From positions 99,019-163,018 of the forward strand of contig NZ_KB899812.1 of NCBI RefSeq assembly GCF_000378425.1: 64,000 nucleotides of DNA, given 5' to 3'. The notes below the pieces were generated by a model. The model was given only the letters and a program-made list of their open reading frames with translations. It was not told the DNA's origin and did no database searches. Position numbers and translations under genes: made by a program. This document shows positions 8,335-18,296 of this stretch, piece after piece (the first letter of the stretch is position 1; every line of letters begins with the position of its first letter). The DNA comes from Cohnella laeviribosi DSM 21336. Its GTDB lineage: Bacteria; Bacillota; Bacilli; Paenibacillales; Paenibacillaceae.

Positions 8335-10224
8335 CTACACGGCGCTGACCTGCGCGCCGCCGGAGAATTGGCTGTGGTACAGCTCCGCATAAAATCCGCC
8401 CCGCGCCAACAGCTCCGCGTGCGTTCCCTGCTCGATGACCGTGCCTTTGTTCATGACGAGAATCAGGTCCGCATCGCGGATCGTCGACAGCCGGTGGGCG
8501 ATGACGAAGCTCGTTCTGCCTTTCATCAGGCGATTCATCGCCTGCTGGATCAGGATTTCCGTCCGCGTATCGACGCTGCTGGTCGCTTCGTCCAGGATGA
8601 GGATCGGCGGATCGGCCAGAATGGCTCTGGCGATCGTCAGCAGCTGCTTCTGCCCTTGCGAAATATTGGACGCTTCTTCGTTCAGCACGGTGTCGTAGCC
8701 GTCCGGCAGCGTCCGGATAAAGTGGTCGGCATGCGCCGCGACCGCCGCCTCCACCACCTCGGCATCGGTGGCGCCGGCCCGGCCGTACGCGATGTTGTCG
8801 CGAATCGTGCCGTTGAACAGCCACGTATCCTGCAGCACCATCCCGAACAGGCTGCGCAAATGCCCGCGTGAAAGACGCGTAATGTCGACGCCGTCCACCG
8901 TAATGGAGCCGCCGTTCAGCTCGTAGAACCGCATCAGCAGGTTGACCAGCGTCGTCTTGCCCGCGCCGGTGGGACCGACAATCGCGACCGTTTGCCCGCT
9001 TTTGACGCGAATGTTCATATCTTCGATAAGCGGAGCGTCCTCCTTGTATCCGAAGCGGACGCCGCGGAACTCGACATCCCCTTTCGGCGTCTCAAGCTTG
9101 ACCGGGGAAGCCGCTTCCGGCGTTTCCTCCGGTTCGTCCAGCAGCTCGAACACGCGCTCGGCGGAGGCGATCGTCGATTGAATGATGTTGGCGATGTTGG
9201 CCGTCTGCGCGATCGGCATCGTGAACTGCTTCGAGTACTGGATAAAAGCCTGGATATCCCCGACGCTGATCGATCGGCGCACCACGAGAACGCCGCCGAC
9301 GACGCAGATGAGCACGTACCCGATGTTGCCGATCAGGTTCATGAGCGGCATGATGATGCCCGAAACGAACTGCGCCCGCCAACTGGCCTCATACAGCTTG
9401 CCGTTCACGTCGTCGAAACGTTCGATCGACCGGCGTTCGCGGCCGAACGCCTTGACGATCGCATGCCCGGTATACATTTCTTCCACATGCCCGTTCAGCT
9501 CGCCCAAATGCATTTGCTGCGCCTTGAAATGCTTTTGCGACCGGGACGCGATCATTCGAATCACGACGAAGCTCAGCGGCAGCGTCAGCACGAGAATCAG
9601 CGTCAGCAGCGGACTGATCGACAGCATCATGACAATGGCGCCGACCAGCGTGACGATCGAAGCGATCAACTGCGTCAGGCTTTGCTGCAGCGTGTTGCTG
9701 ATATTGTCCACGTCGTTGACGACGCGGCTCAAAATTTCCCCGTTCGTCCGGGAATCGTAAAATTTCAGCGGCAGCTTCGCCAGCTTTTCGTTGACTTCGT
9801 TGCGCAGGTTGTAAACCGTTTTTTGCGCGACGCCCGCCATCAAATACTGCTGGATGTAACTGAACAGCGAGCTAATGACATAGAGGCCGGCCAGGTACAA
9901 AATAATGACCCAAATCCCTTGGAAATCGATGCTCGCCCCGGGAACGCCCTGAAACTTCTGCATCATGCCTTCGAACAGTTTATCCGTCGCTTTCCCCATG
10001 ATTTTCGGGCTAAGGATGGAAAAAACAGTACTGATGATAGCGGTCGCGAACACGGCAAGCAGCTTAAAGCGAAACGGCCGTAGATAACCGACAAGCCTGC
10101 GGAAGGTGCCTTTGAAGTTTTTCGGTTTTTGGCCGGGCATGCCGAACATGCCAGGTCCTCCGGGACCGAATCCGGGCGGCCGTTGTCCTCCGGCCGGAGC
10201 CGGGCGTCTCGTTTCCCTGCTCAT
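8335..10224 (-). CDS. ABC exporter half, membrane plus ATPase domains (second subunit)
   Basis: Fused membrane/ATPase exporter half of 629 residues. A Pro/Gly-rich N-tail (about 35 residues) leads into six membrane helices (about 60-340) and a nucleotide-binding domain with Walker A GPTGAGKT, the Q-loop, signature NISQGQKQLL (ISQGQ in place of LSGGQ), Walker B LILDEATSSVD and switch HRLST. The start ATG overlaps the stop of the upstream half (ATGA), with AGGAGGAG 5-10 bases before. The two genes therefore make a heterodimeric exporter of the MdlAB/YfiBC type, probably for drugs, lipids or peptides; the substrate is unknown. Confidence 0.88.
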   Translation of the reverse strand: MSRETRRPAPAGGQRPPGFGPGGPGMFGMPGQKPKNFKGTFRRLVGYLRPFRFKLLAVFATAIISTVFSILSPKIMGKATDKLFEGMMQKFQGVPGASIDFQGIWVIILYLAGLYVISSLFSYIQQYLMAGVAQKTVYNLRNEVNEKLAKLPLKFYDSRTNGEILSRVVNDVDNISNTLQQSLTQLIASIVTLVGAIVMMLSISPLLTLILVLTLPLSFVVIRMIASRSQKHFKAQQMHLGELNGHVEEMYTGHAIVKAFGRERRSIERFDDVNGKLYEASWRAQFVSGIIMPLMNLIGNIGYVLICVVGGVLVVRRSISVGDIQAFIQYSKQFTMPIAQTANIANIIQSTIASAERVFELLDEPEETPEAASPVKLETPKGDVEFRGVRFGYKEDAPLIEDMNIRVKSGQTVAIVGPTGAGKTTLVNLLMRFYELNGGSITVDGVDITRLSRGHLRSLFGMVLQDTWLFNGTIRDNIAYGRAGATDAEVVEAAVAAHADHFIRTLPDGYDTVLNEEASNISQGQKQLLTIARAILADPPILILDEATSSVDTRTEILIQQAMNRLMKGRTSFVIAHRLSTIRDADLILVMNKGTVIEQGTHAELLARGGFYAELYHSQFSGGAQVSAV

Positions 10225-11948
10225 GCGATCTCCTCCTCCGAAAGCTGCGACGCCACGATTTCCCGATAAACCGCGCAATCGGCCATCAGCTCCCGGTGTG
10301 TGCCGATTCCCGCGATTTTCCCTTCGTCCAGCACGACGATGCGGTCCGCGTCCATGACGGTGCTGACGCGCTGGGCGACGATGATGACGGTCGCGTCGGC
10401 CGTCTCTTTGCGCAGCGCCGCGCGCAGCCTCGCGTCCGTTTTATAGTCGAGCGCGGAGAAGCTGTCGTCGAACAAGTAGATTTTCGGCCGCCGGACGAGC
10501 GCCCGGGCGATCGACAGCCGCTGCTTCTGCCCGCCGGAAACGTTGGCGCCGCCCTGCGCGAGCACCGATTCGAATCCGTCCGGCATCGCGTTGATGAAAT
10601 CGAGCGCCTGCGCCGTTTCGGCGGCTTTGCGGATTTCCTCGTCCGTCGCGTCTTCTTTGCCGTAACGGATGTTGTCGGCCACCGTGCCGGTGAACAGAAC
10701 GGCTTTCTGGGGAACAAGCGCGATCTGCTCCCGAAGCTGCTCCTGCGTCCATTCGCGAACGTCGATGCCGCCGACCCTTACCGATCCGTCATCCGCATCG
10801 AAAAAGCGCGGAATCAGATGAATGAGCGTGGACTTGCCCGAACCGGTGCCGCCGATAATCGCCGTCACCTCGCCCGGGTTCGCCTTGAACGTGATGCCCG
10901 AGACGGCCGGCCGCTCCGCGCCCGGATAGCTGTAGGTGACGTTGTCGAACTCCACGACGCCCGGGGACGGGCTTGTACGCCTTGTTTCCGTACGATTGCG
11001 GATGGTCGGCTCCAGATGGAGCACTTCGTCGATCCGCACAGCCGACGCCGAGGCGCGCGGCACCATGACGAACATCATCGAAAGCATCAGCAGGGAAAAC
11101 ATAATCTGCATCGCGTATTGGATAAACGCCATCAAATCCCCGACTTCCATATGACCGCTGCCGATTCGGAGCCCGCCGAACCAGACGATCGCAATCGTCG
11201 AAAAATTCATGATCAGCATCATGAACGGCATGAGCAGCGCCATAATCTGGTTGACCTTCACCGCCGTTTCGGTCAGGTCCGCGTTCGCTTCCCTGAACCG
11301 TTCCTTCTCATGCTCGATCCGGTTGAAGGCGCGGATGACCCGAATGCCCGTCAAGCCTTCGCGGAGGACGAGATTGAGCCGGTCCAGCTTTCGCTGAATC
11401 GCTTTGAAGTAGGGGATGGCCTTCCCGGCAATGAGCGCGATGGTCAAGGCGAGAACCGGCAGCGCCACAAGCAGCACCAGCGTCAGCTTCGCATCCTTGG
11501 ACAGCGCCATGATGATGCCGCCGACACACATCATCGGGGCCATCACCATCAGCCGCATCATGATCAGCAGCACCTGCTGCACCTGGTTGATATCGTTGGT
11601 CGTGCGCGTAATGAGCGACGCCGTGCCGATGCGGTCGAACTCCTGCAGGGAAAAGCTTTCCACATGCGAGAACACCTTTCCGCGAACGATCCGCCCGAAG
11701 CCGGACGAAACCCGGGCGGCGTAAAAGCTCGCCAAAATCGAAACGAACGTTCCCCCCAAGGTCACGAGCAGCATAAAGCCCCCCATCCGCCAAATATAGC
11801 CGGTATCGCCGTGGACGACGCCCTTGTTGACAATGTCGGACATCAGCGTCGGCAAATACAATTCGGCGAGCGATTGAAGCAGGACGAGCGCCATCACCAG
11901 CGCGATCGTCGCCCGGTACGGCCGCAAAAAACGAAACAGCTTCAACAT
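10221..11948 (-). CDS. ABC exporter half, membrane plus ATPase domains (first subunit)
   Basis: Exporter half of 575 residues: six membrane helices (first about 13-35), then a nucleotide-binding domain with Walker A GGTGSGKST, signature NVSGGQKQRLSIARA, and Walker B YLFDDSFSALD, where Asp replaces the usual catalytic Glu after Walker B (FDDS rather than LDEA). A degenerate site of this sort is common in one partner of heterodimeric exporters, so the canonical site probably lies with the downstream subunit's Glu. Short N-terminus MLKLFRFLRPY is typical. It is the first gene of the operon; a TATAAT-like box for this strand lies at 12090-12095, without a good -35. Confidence 0.88.
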   Translation of the reverse strand: MLKLFRFLRPYRATIALVMALVLLQSLAELYLPTLMSDIVNKGVVHGDTGYIWRMGGFMLLVTLGGTFVSILASFYAARVSSGFGRIVRGKVFSHVESFSLQEFDRIGTASLITRTTNDINQVQQVLLIMMRLMVMAPMMCVGGIIMALSKDAKLTLVLLVALPVLALTIALIAGKAIPYFKAIQRKLDRLNLVLREGLTGIRVIRAFNRIEHEKERFREANADLTETAVKVNQIMALLMPFMMLIMNFSTIAIVWFGGLRIGSGHMEVGDLMAFIQYAMQIMFSLLMLSMMFVMVPRASASAVRIDEVLHLEPTIRNRTETRRTSPSPGVVEFDNVTYSYPGAERPAVSGITFKANPGEVTAIIGGTGSGKSTLIHLIPRFFDADDGSVRVGGIDVREWTQEQLREQIALVPQKAVLFTGTVADNIRYGKEDATDEEIRKAAETAQALDFINAMPDGFESVLAQGGANVSGGQKQRLSIARALVRRPKIYLFDDSFSALDYKTDARLRAALRKETADATVIIVAQRVSTVMDADRIVVLDEGKIAGIGTHRELMADCAVYREIVASQLSEEEIA

Positions 11949-12381
11949 GTCCCGATTTCAACTCCTCTAATCCCGTCTGTTAGCGTTGGATGTGCCGAAA
12001 ACCGAAAGCCCAAGAAAAAAACGAAATGGAAAATGCGGCAAAACAGCTTTACATCGTTAATTGAGTGGTAAGGAATCAACGACTATAGCATTATAACTCA
12101 ACCCGCCGTCCGACTTCTACGCGAAAATCGCTGATGAACGAAGCTTTATAAAAGCACAATACATGAAAAGGCAGGAGTTCGGATAGCGGCGCGGGATGGA
12201 GGCCGGACTCGGTCCCGGGACGGAGGAAGCGAACGTTTGAGAAAAAAGCGCGGTTGCAACGATCACGAAAAATAACAGCCGTTTTGACCGTTATTCGTTT
12301 TAACACGTTATTTCTCTTAAACATCCTATTTACGAGGGACGGGCCGAACGTGCGGACGCGGCCACGACCCTCCAAACGGAG
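11949..12381. other. Intergenic region upstream of the ABC operon
   Basis: About 430 bases with no supportable gene. It carries AT-rich patches (12045-12110, 12270-12330), including a minus-strand TATAAT-like box at 12090-12095 that could belong to the ABC exporter promoter. A 94-codon minus-strand frame here shows no recognisable protein features. Confidence 0.45.
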
Positions 12382-12570
12382 TCATTGCAGTACGCGGTCG
12401 ATCAGCCCGTAGCTTGCGGCCTCCGCCGCCGTCATGGCTGATAGATCATTACCTCCGCATTCGGCAGCGCGATACCGCTTGCCGGGCGTTCCCGCCGCGA
12501 GCAGCACGGCGCCGAACGACGCCGCCATTCCGACGCAAATCGTCGATACGTCAGGCTTGATGTACTGCAT
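12382..12570 (-). pseudogene. clpP fragment with internal deletion
   Basis: Clear remnant of the ClpP protease subunit. It contains [18 protein letters not shown] (the GMAAS motif carries the catalytic Ser), [10 protein letters not shown], then after a frame change [12 protein letters not shown], then directly [17 protein letters not shown] from the C-terminus. About 50 residues between QP and MTAAE are gone, including the catalytic Asp region, and the catalytic His of the MIHQP motif is Tyr here. The N-terminal third is also absent; lplA-type coding starts on the other strand at 12689. Probably a relic of a second clpP copy. Confidence 0.85.
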
Positions 12571-12688
12571 CTTACGTGGCCCGAAAAATGTCAAGAAATT
12601 CCTTCCCGGAAGCCGAGCCCGATTGTTCTCCGCCGCAGGCTGGCGTAAAATAGGAGGCAGAACGAAACCGCCCAAGGAGGAAACCGCC

Positions 12689-13675
12689 TTGCTGTTCATC
12701 GACAACGGCAACAGCCACGATCCCGCGCTCAACCTCGCGCTCGAGGAATACGCGCTGCGGAAGCTGCCTGCCGAGCATGACTACTTGATTTTTTATATCA
12801 ACGAGCCTTCCATCATTATCGGCAAAAACCAGAACACCGCCGAAGAAGTGAACGCCGAATACGTCGAGCGCAACGGCATCCATGTCGTGCGCAGGCTTTC
12901 CGGGGGCGGAGCGGTTTACCACGATTTGGGCAATCTCAATTTCAGCTTCGTCACCCGGGACGACGGCGAATCGTTCCACAACTTCCGCAAGTTCACCGCC
13001 CCGGTCGTGGAGGCGCTGCGGAAGCTCGGCGTTGAGGCGGAGCTGTCCGGCCGCAACGATATTGTGGTCGGCGATCGGAAAATATCCGGCAACGCCCAGT
13101 TCTCGTCCCGCGGACGCATGTTCAGCCACGGCACGCTGCTGTTCGATTCGCGCATGGAAAATGTCGCCGCAGCCCTCAAGCCCAATCCGCTCAAATTCGA
13201 ATCGAAGGCGACCAAATCGGTCCGGAGCCGCGTGGCCAACATCGTCGAGTTTCTGCGCGAGCCGATGACGATCGATCAGTTCAAGCAGTTCCTGCTTGAA
13301 TCCATCTTCGGCGGCGGCGAAATCGAGCGGTACCCGCTGACCGAAGACGACTGGGCGGCCGTACGCAAGCTCGCCGACGAGCGCTACCGCAATTGGGACT
13401 GGAACTACGGGCTGTCCCCGGCTTTTAACGTGCGCCAGATGAAACGGCTTTCCGCCGGCACGTTCGATGTCCGGCTGAACGTGGAAAAAGGCGTCATCAC
13501 CCAAGTTTCGATTTACGGCGACTTCTTCGGACGCGGAGAAGTGTCCGACGTGACCGGCAAGCTGATCGGCGTCCGTTACGAGCGCGGAGCGATCGAAGCG
13601 GCGCTTTCAGGAGTGGACCTGACCTACTATTTCGGTCCCGTCGAACGGGAAGAATGGCTGGGTCTGCTGATATAA
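12689..13675 (+). CDS. lplJ: Lipoate-protein ligase
   Basis: Lipoate ligase of 328 residues, close in length to B. subtilis LplJ. It activates free lipoate with ATP and attaches it to lipoyl domains of dehydrogenase complexes and GcvH. Key features: IIIGKNQNT (about 50), [12 protein letters not shown] (the lipoyl-AMP binding loop, about 74-85), LNFSFV, and [17 protein letters not shown] with the catalytic Lys; a C-terminal accessory domain follows from about 245. Start is TTG, with AAGGAGG 8 bases upstream; the longer frame upstream reads through the clpP remnant. An aldo/keto reductase gene follows 31 bases later. Confidence 0.9.
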   Translation: MLFIDNGNSHDPALNLALEEYALRKLPAEHDYLIFYINEPSIIIGKNQNTAEEVNAEYVERNGIHVVRRLSGGGAVYHDLGNLNFSFVTRDDGESFHNFRKFTAPVVEALRKLGVEAELSGRNDIVVGDRKISGNAQFSSRGRMFSHGTLLFDSRMENVAAALKPNPLKFESKATKSVRSRVANIVEFLREPMTIDQFKQFLLESIFGGGEIERYPLTEDDWAAVRKLADERYRNWDWNYGLSPAFNVRQMKRLSAGTFDVRLNVEKGVITQVSIYGDFFGRGEVSDVTGKLIGVRYERGAIEAALSGVDLTYYFGPVEREEWLGLLI

Positions 13676-13706
13676 AGCAACAAAATCGAAACGGAGGGAC
13701 TTTTCC

Positions 13707-14534
13707 ATGATTGTTTCCATCCAAGACTATGCAGTGCTGAACAACGGCGTGAAGATGCCTCGCCTCGGGCTGGGCGTCTGGAAAGTGACGGACCCGGGCG
13801 ACGTGGAGCGCGCCATCCATGCCGCCGTCCAAACGGGTTACCGCAGCATCGATACGGCCAGCTTCTACAAGAACGAAGCCGAGGTAGGCCAAGCGATCCG
13901 AAGCTGCGGCGTCCCCCGCGAGGAACTGTTCATCACCACGAAGATCTGGAACGAGGACCAAGGGTACGACAAGACGCTGGCCGCGTTCGAAGAAAGCCGC
14001 AAGCGTCTCGGCCTCGACGTGGTGGATCTGCTGCTCATCCACTGGCCGGGCAAAGACAAGTATATCGACACTTGGCGCGCGTTCGAGAAGCTGTACCGGG
14101 AAGGATTCGTCCGCGCGATCGGGGTCAGCAACTTCCAGATCCATCATCTGGACAAGCTGATCGAAGCGAGCGAAATCGTGCCCGCCGTCAATCAGGTGGA
14201 GTTCCATCCCCTGCTGACCCAGAAGGAGCTGCTGGCCTATACGAAGGAAAAAGGCATTCAGCTCGAAGCGTGGAGCCCGCTCATGCAGGGCAACCTCGAC
14301 CAGCCGGTGCTCAAGGAGATCGCCGCCAAGTACGGCAAAACGCCGGCTCAGGTCGTCCTCCGCTGGGATCTTCAGCACGGCGTGGTGACGATCCCGAAAT
14401 CGATTACGCCGTCGCGGATTGCCGAGAACGCCGACATCTTCGATTTCGAGCTGACGGCCGAGGATATGGACCGCATCGACTCGTTGAACCGAAATCACCG
14501 GTTCGGCCCGGACCCGGACCAGCTTCTGTTCTAA
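13707..14534 (+). CDS. Aldo/keto reductase (2,5-diketogluconate reductase type)
   Basis: NADPH-dependent reductase of 275 residues, AKR5-like. Catalytic tetrad visible: Asp in [13 protein letters not shown] with Tyr (YKNE), Lys in FITTKIW, and His in LLIHWPG. The C-terminal cofactor region [20 protein letters not shown] is typical. Start ATG follows ACGGAGGG. Substrates in this family range from methylglyoxal and aldehydes to keto-sugars, so no specific gene name is given. It may be co-transcribed with the lipoate ligase gene upstream and ends before a strong terminator. Confidence 0.88.
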   Translation: MIVSIQDYAVLNNGVKMPRLGLGVWKVTDPGDVERAIHAAVQTGYRSIDTASFYKNEAEVGQAIRSCGVPREELFITTKIWNEDQGYDKTLAAFEESRKRLGLDVVDLLLIHWPGKDKYIDTWRAFEKLYREGFVRAIGVSNFQIHHLDKLIEASEIVPAVNQVEFHPLLTQKELLAYTKEKGIQLEAWSPLMQGNLDQPVLKEIAAKYGKTPAQVVLRWDLQHGVVTIPKSITPSRIAENADIFDFELTAEDMDRIDSLNRNHRFGPDPDQLLF

Positions 14535-14610
14535 GACGCCGTATTCGTTTGCCCTTCCAAGCCCGGGGAGGCGATGCGCGGCGGATCCGGTGTGCGCCGG
14601 AATATCCGCC

Positions 14611-14634
14611 GCCCCCGCCCGGGGCTTTTTTTTT
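14611..14634 (+). terminator. Intrinsic terminator after the aldo/keto reductase gene
   Basis: Hairpin gcccc-cgccc-ggggc followed by nine T. A second stem upstream (gcggcggat at 14578-14586 with atccgccgc at 14604-14612) can extend the structure. Confidence 0.85.
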
Positions 14635-15787
14635 ATCCGCTCAGCGCCGATTTCATGAACCCTTTGTACCTGAACAGCGCCACAAGGATGCCCGCGGCCG
14701 CGAATGCGGCCAGCGCCGCGAGCGAAGGCCAGATGCCGGACAAATGCGCGCCGCGGATCATGATGTCCTGGAATCCCTTTTGGGCCCAGTACTGGGGAAC
14801 GAAACGGGCGACGGTCTGCAGCGCGCGGGGCATAAATTCGATCGGGAACCACAGCCCGCCCAGCACCGCGCCGCCCATCGTCAGCAGCTGGGTAAACGCC
14901 ATCCCTTGATTTTCGCTGCGCACGAGCATGCAAATCGCCAGTCCGAGGCCGGTGCCGCAGATCGCCAGCATCAGCACGAGAACGGCGGTCGCGACGGCAT
15001 CCCCCAGCTCGAGGCCGTAAGCAAAATGCCCGAACGAGAGCAGCGCCGCGCACTGGACGATTGCGACGCCCAGGTACGCAAGCCAAATGCCCAGCAAGTA
15101 GCTGACCGGCGTCATCCGCGTCGTCTGCAGCCGTGCGGTGATCCCCGCCGTTTTGTCGCCGATGAACCGGCGGATCATGGAAATGATGACAAAAAAGACG
15201 AACATGACCGTGTAGCCGGGCACGACTTGGGTGATCGCATTGGCATTGGTCGCATTTTGGGGCTTTTCCTCAATGACAAGCGGCGACTCCATCAGCCGGC
15301 TCCGCTCCGTTTCCGCAACTCCCGCCGCTTGCAGGGCGCTTCCGATTTTCGCTTCCCGGTATTCGTTCGCCAGGTTCTCCAGCACCGAATTCAGCGGACC
15401 GGTCAGTTCCGAGGAGGCGTCGCTGTAAAGCTCTACGGTCGACTTCCCGTCCGGTGCGCCGCTTAGTCCGCGGCCAAACCCTTCCCTCACGACCAGCAGC
15501 ACCGACTGCTTGCCGTCGCGGATGCGGGTGATCTGTTCGTCCAGCGCCCCCGCTTCTTTGGGCTCCAGCTTGTAGCCTCCCCGCTCTCCGACCGCCTTGA
15601 TAAACGCTTGCGATTCCGCCGTGCCGGCAAGATCGATATAAGGGACGGTTACCGTCGTCTTGCCGATGCTCCCGAATACGGAACCGAACAGCACAATGAA
15701 ACCGATCGGCATCAGCAGCAGCCAGAAAAACGCGCCTTTCTCTTTCAGAATCAGTTTCCATTCCTTGATCGCAATGCTAAGAATCAT
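14633..15787 (-). CDS. ABC-2 type exporter permease
   Basis: Permease of 384 residues with the ABC-2 arrangement: one membrane helix near residues 18-40, a long extracytoplasmic region (about 40-190), then five helices in the C-terminal half. Start is ATG after GGAGGGAG; the frame is open further upstream but lacks a site. The ATPase gene 15902-16825 lies directly upstream on the same strand, so the two form an ABC-2 exporter of the NatAB/YhgE-like class for an unknown substrate. The C-terminus overlaps the T-tract of the convergent terminator. Confidence 0.83.
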   Translation of the reverse strand: MILSIAIKEWKLILKEKGAFFWLLLMPIGFIVLFGSVFGSIGKTTVTVPYIDLAGTAESQAFIKAVGERGGYKLEPKEAGALDEQITRIRDGKQSVLLVVREGFGRGLSGAPDGKSTVELYSDASSELTGPLNSVLENLANEYREAKIGSALQAAGVAETERSRLMESPLVIEEKPQNATNANAITQVVPGYTVMFVFFVIISMIRRFIGDKTAGITARLQTTRMTPVSYLLGIWLAYLGVAIVQCAALLSFGHFAYGLELGDAVATAVLVLMLAICGTGLGLAICMLVRSENQGMAFTQLLTMGGAVLGGLWFPIEFMPRALQTVARFVPQYWAQKGFQDIMIRGAHLSGIWPSLAALAAFAAAGILVALFRYKGFMKSALSG

Positions 15788-15901
15788 GCTCGGATCTCCC
15801 TCCGGCGTTTTGTTGTCGGACGATTCCGACTTCGATTTTCGTTGTTTTCGAAACGTGGCATCAGGTTCAACCCGCTTCGAGCGCACTCTTGCGCCGCCAT
15901 C

Positions 15902-16825
15902 TCAATCATCTCGGAGCGTCGTGCCGGTGAGCGACAGAAACACCGTTTCCAGCGACGGGCGCACGATCTCGAGCTGCTTCACCGTCAGCTGCTGCCGGCG
16001 GCAGGCCTCCGCCCAGGCGGACAGCACCTCCAGCGGCTTGGCCGTCTCGACGGTCCAGCCCCGGTCCTTCGGCCGGATCTCGCCCAATCCGGGCAGTTCG
16101 GGAGGCTGTTGTCCGGCCGCCAGTTCCAAATAAACCGCCGATGTGCCGAAACGGTCGAGAATTTCGTTCAAGCCCCCGTGGGCGATAACCCGGCCGCTGT
16201 CGATAATGGCGAGGTCGTCGCACAGCGCCTCGACTTCTTCCATGTAGTGGGTGCTGTAGAGAACGGTCACGCCGTCCCTTTTCATCCCCCTGATCATTTC
16301 GAAAATATGATTGCGGGATTGCGGATCGATGCCGACGGTCGGCTCATCCAAGATGATCAGCTTGGGCCGGTGGAGCAGGGCCGCCGCGATGTTGATCCGC
16401 CGCTTCATGCCCCCGGAGAAGGATTCCACCTGGTCCTTCGCCCGGTCGGCAAGCCCGACCTGCTCCAGCACCTCGGCGATTCTGCTCTTCAGCTCCTTGC
16501 CCCGCACCCCGCTCATCTCGCCGAAAAAGGTCAGATTGTCCGCAGCGGATAGCTTCTCGTACAAGGCAATACCTTGCGGAACGTAGCCGATCTGCTCCCG
16601 GATCCGCGCGTGTTCGCGTTTCAGGTCCAGCCCGAGTACGCGGACGCGGCCGCTGTCGGGCTCGAGCAGTCCGGACAAAATTTTCATCGTTGTCGACTTG
16701 CCGGCGCCGTTCGGCCCCAAAAGCCCGAAGCAAGAGCCCTCGCGAACCGCAAACCCGATATCGCGCAGCGCGGTTTTGTCCCCGTAAGATTTGGCCAGCC
16801 CTTCGATTTCAATCGCGTTACCCAT
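15902..16825 (-). CDS. ABC transporter ATP-binding protein (ABC-2 class)
   Basis: ATPase of 307 residues: Walker A GPNGAGKST (about 37-45), signature FSGGMKRR, Walker B LIILDEPTVGIDPQS and switch His in YSTHYMEE, followed by a C-terminal domain of about 80 residues (DRGWTVETAKPLEVLSAW) typical of drug or bacteriocin exporters of the DrrA/NatA type. It lies 17 bases after the upstream permease gene 16843-17586, so it may be part of the ytrA-controlled unit, but its likely partner is the ABC-2 permease downstream. Confidence 0.86.
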   Translation of the reverse strand: MGNAIEIEGLAKSYGDKTALRDIGFAVREGSCFGLLGPNGAGKSTTMKILSGLLEPDSGRVRVLGLDLKREHARIREQIGYVPQGIALYEKLSAADNLTFFGEMSGVRGKELKSRIAEVLEQVGLADRAKDQVESFSGGMKRRINIAAALLHRPKLIILDEPTVGIDPQSRNHIFEMIRGMKRDGVTVLYSTHYMEEVEALCDDLAIIDSGRVIAHGGLNEILDRFGTSAVYLELAAGQQPPELPGLGEIRPKDRGWTVETAKPLEVLSAWAEACRRQQLTVKQLEIVRPSLETVFLSLTGTTLRDD

Positions 16826-16842
16826 CAGCCATTAACCTCCCG

Positions 16843-17586
16843 TTACACGATCAGATGTTTTTTGCAAATGTAAACCGCGACCGCAAACAGCCCGCCCGCA
16901 AGCAGCCACATTCCGGCCAGGACGGCCCACACCTCCGGCGGGATGCCGTGTTGAAACAGCAGAACGGTGCTTTCCGATTTTTCCGGACGCGTATACAGAT
17001 TAATCCAATTGAAGATATTGCCGAGCGTGCCGAACACAATCCAGATCAGGGGCAACAGCCCTTTCGCCTTCGACCGCCAAATGATCGCCGCCGCCATGCC
17101 GAGCGCCGTCATGAAGGGCACCGCCGCGGCCGTCACGAGCATATATTGCAGCTCGATTTGGACAAAGTCCGCCGCTTCGCCCAATCCTTTCCCGTGCAGC
17201 AGGGAGGTGTAAAGGACGAGAACCAGCAGAACGCCGAACGCAATGACGCCGAGGATCATGCCCTGAACCAGGGAGGCCGCGAATTTGGCCAGCAGCAGCC
17301 TGAAACGCGAGTAAGGCAGCGTGAGCCACCAGCCGTACGTCTGGTCCGACCATTCGCGATTGAGCGCCCGATGTCCCACGCCGATCATAAAGAACGGAAA
17401 AGCGTACATGAAATAAATCAAATATTGGGGATTAAAGCCTCTTCTCCCTCCCCAGACGCCAAGCGCAACCAGAAGTACGGCCAGAATGACGGCGGCGTAA
17501 GCCCAAAACCACGTTCGGGCGTACACCCGGCGAATATCCATACGAAACTCGTGCTTGAACAAATGCGCAAACGTTCCGATATTCAA
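16843..17586 (-). CDS. ABC transporter permease, YtrC/YtrD-like
   Basis: Integral membrane protein of 247 residues with about six membrane helices and no catalytic motifs. It starts at TTG preceded by AGGAGG, 11 bases after the ATPase gene 17598-18296. Context (GntR regulator, MSKGQ-type ATPase, permease) matches the ytr operon of B. subtilis, which responds to cell-wall antibiotics. The name is therefore given only as a likeness. Confidence 0.78.
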   Translation of the reverse strand: MNIGTFAHLFKHEFRMDIRRVYARTWFWAYAAVILAVLLVALGVWGGRRGFNPQYLIYFMYAFPFFMIGVGHRALNREWSDQTYGWWLTLPYSRFRLLLAKFAASLVQGMILGVIAFGVLLVLVLYTSLLHGKGLGEAADFVQIELQYMLVTAAAVPFMTALGMAAAIIWRSKAKGLLPLIWIVFGTLGNIFNWINLYTRPEKSESTVLLFQHGIPPEVWAVLAGMWLLAGGLFAVAVYICKKHLIV

Positions 17587-17597
17587 TCGGCATCCTC

Positions 17598-18296
17598 CTA
17601 TCCGTATAGCTGCCTGTAAATGTCCTGCACGGAGCCGCGCCGCGCCCGGAGCTCCTCCACGTCGCCCGACAGGGCGTTGCGCCCTTCGGCGAAGAAGACC
17701 GCGTAATCAAAAAGGCTCTCCGTCTCCGCGATCTCGTGCGTGCTGATCAGCACGGTCTGGCTGCGCTCGCTGAACGAATCGATCAGCGCCGCGACGATCT
17801 TCTCGCGAGAAAGCATATCGATGCCGGAAAACGGCTCGTCGAGCACAAGCAGAGGAACGTCGCGCGCCAGACACACCGCCAGCATCAGCCTGGCCTCCTG
17901 CCCCTTGGACATTCCGGCCACCTCCTGATCCGCCCCGAGGCCGAGCATATCGATCAGTTCCCAGGCCCGGTCCGTTTGGAAGCCCGGCAAAAGCTTCGAT
18001 CCCCATTCCACCGCCTGCCTGACGGTATGGCCGCCGAACCAGCGCGCCCGATCCGGCAGATAGGCAATAGAGGCGTTCGTCTTCCACGAGGGCTTGCGCC
18101 CGAGCACCGTTACCGTCCCCCGGTCCGGCCGGACCATGCCGGTAATCATGCGCATAAACGTCGATTTGCCCGCGCCGTTCGGTCCCAGTATCGCCGTCAC
18201 CGTTCCCCGGGGAATGTCGACCCGGAAATCGGCCAGCGCGATTTTTTTGCCGTACCGCTTGCACAAGTCTTCGGCCGAAATCGCCGATTGCGTCAT
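17598..18296 (-). CDS. ABC transporter ATP-binding protein, YtrB-like
   Basis: ATPase of 232 residues: Walker A GPNGAGKST (about 38-46), signature MSKGQEARLML in place of LSGGQ, as in YtrB-type ATPases, Walker B LLVLDEPFSGID, and switch His in STHEIAE. The ATG overlaps the stop of the GntR gene (ATGA), so it is coupled to the regulator. It is shorter at the C-terminus than I recall for B. subtilis YtrB. Expected partner is the next gene's permease. Confidence 0.84.
   Translation of the reverse strand: MTQSAISAEDLCKRYGKKIALADFRVDIPRGTVTAILGPNGAGKSTFMRMITGMVRPDRGTVTVLGRKPSWKTNASIAYLPDRARWFGGHTVRQAVEWGSKLLPGFQTDRAWELIDMLGLGADQEVAGMSKGQEARLMLAVCLARDVPLLVLDEPFSGIDMLSREKIVAALIDSFSERSQTVLISTHEIAETESLFDYAVFFAEGRNALSGDVEELRARRGSVQDIYRQLYG

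Noticed and set aside
12091-12375. 94-codon minus-strand frame between the ABC operon and the clpP relic
   Set aside because: No ribosome binding site or recognisable feature; Arg-rich, irregular composition.
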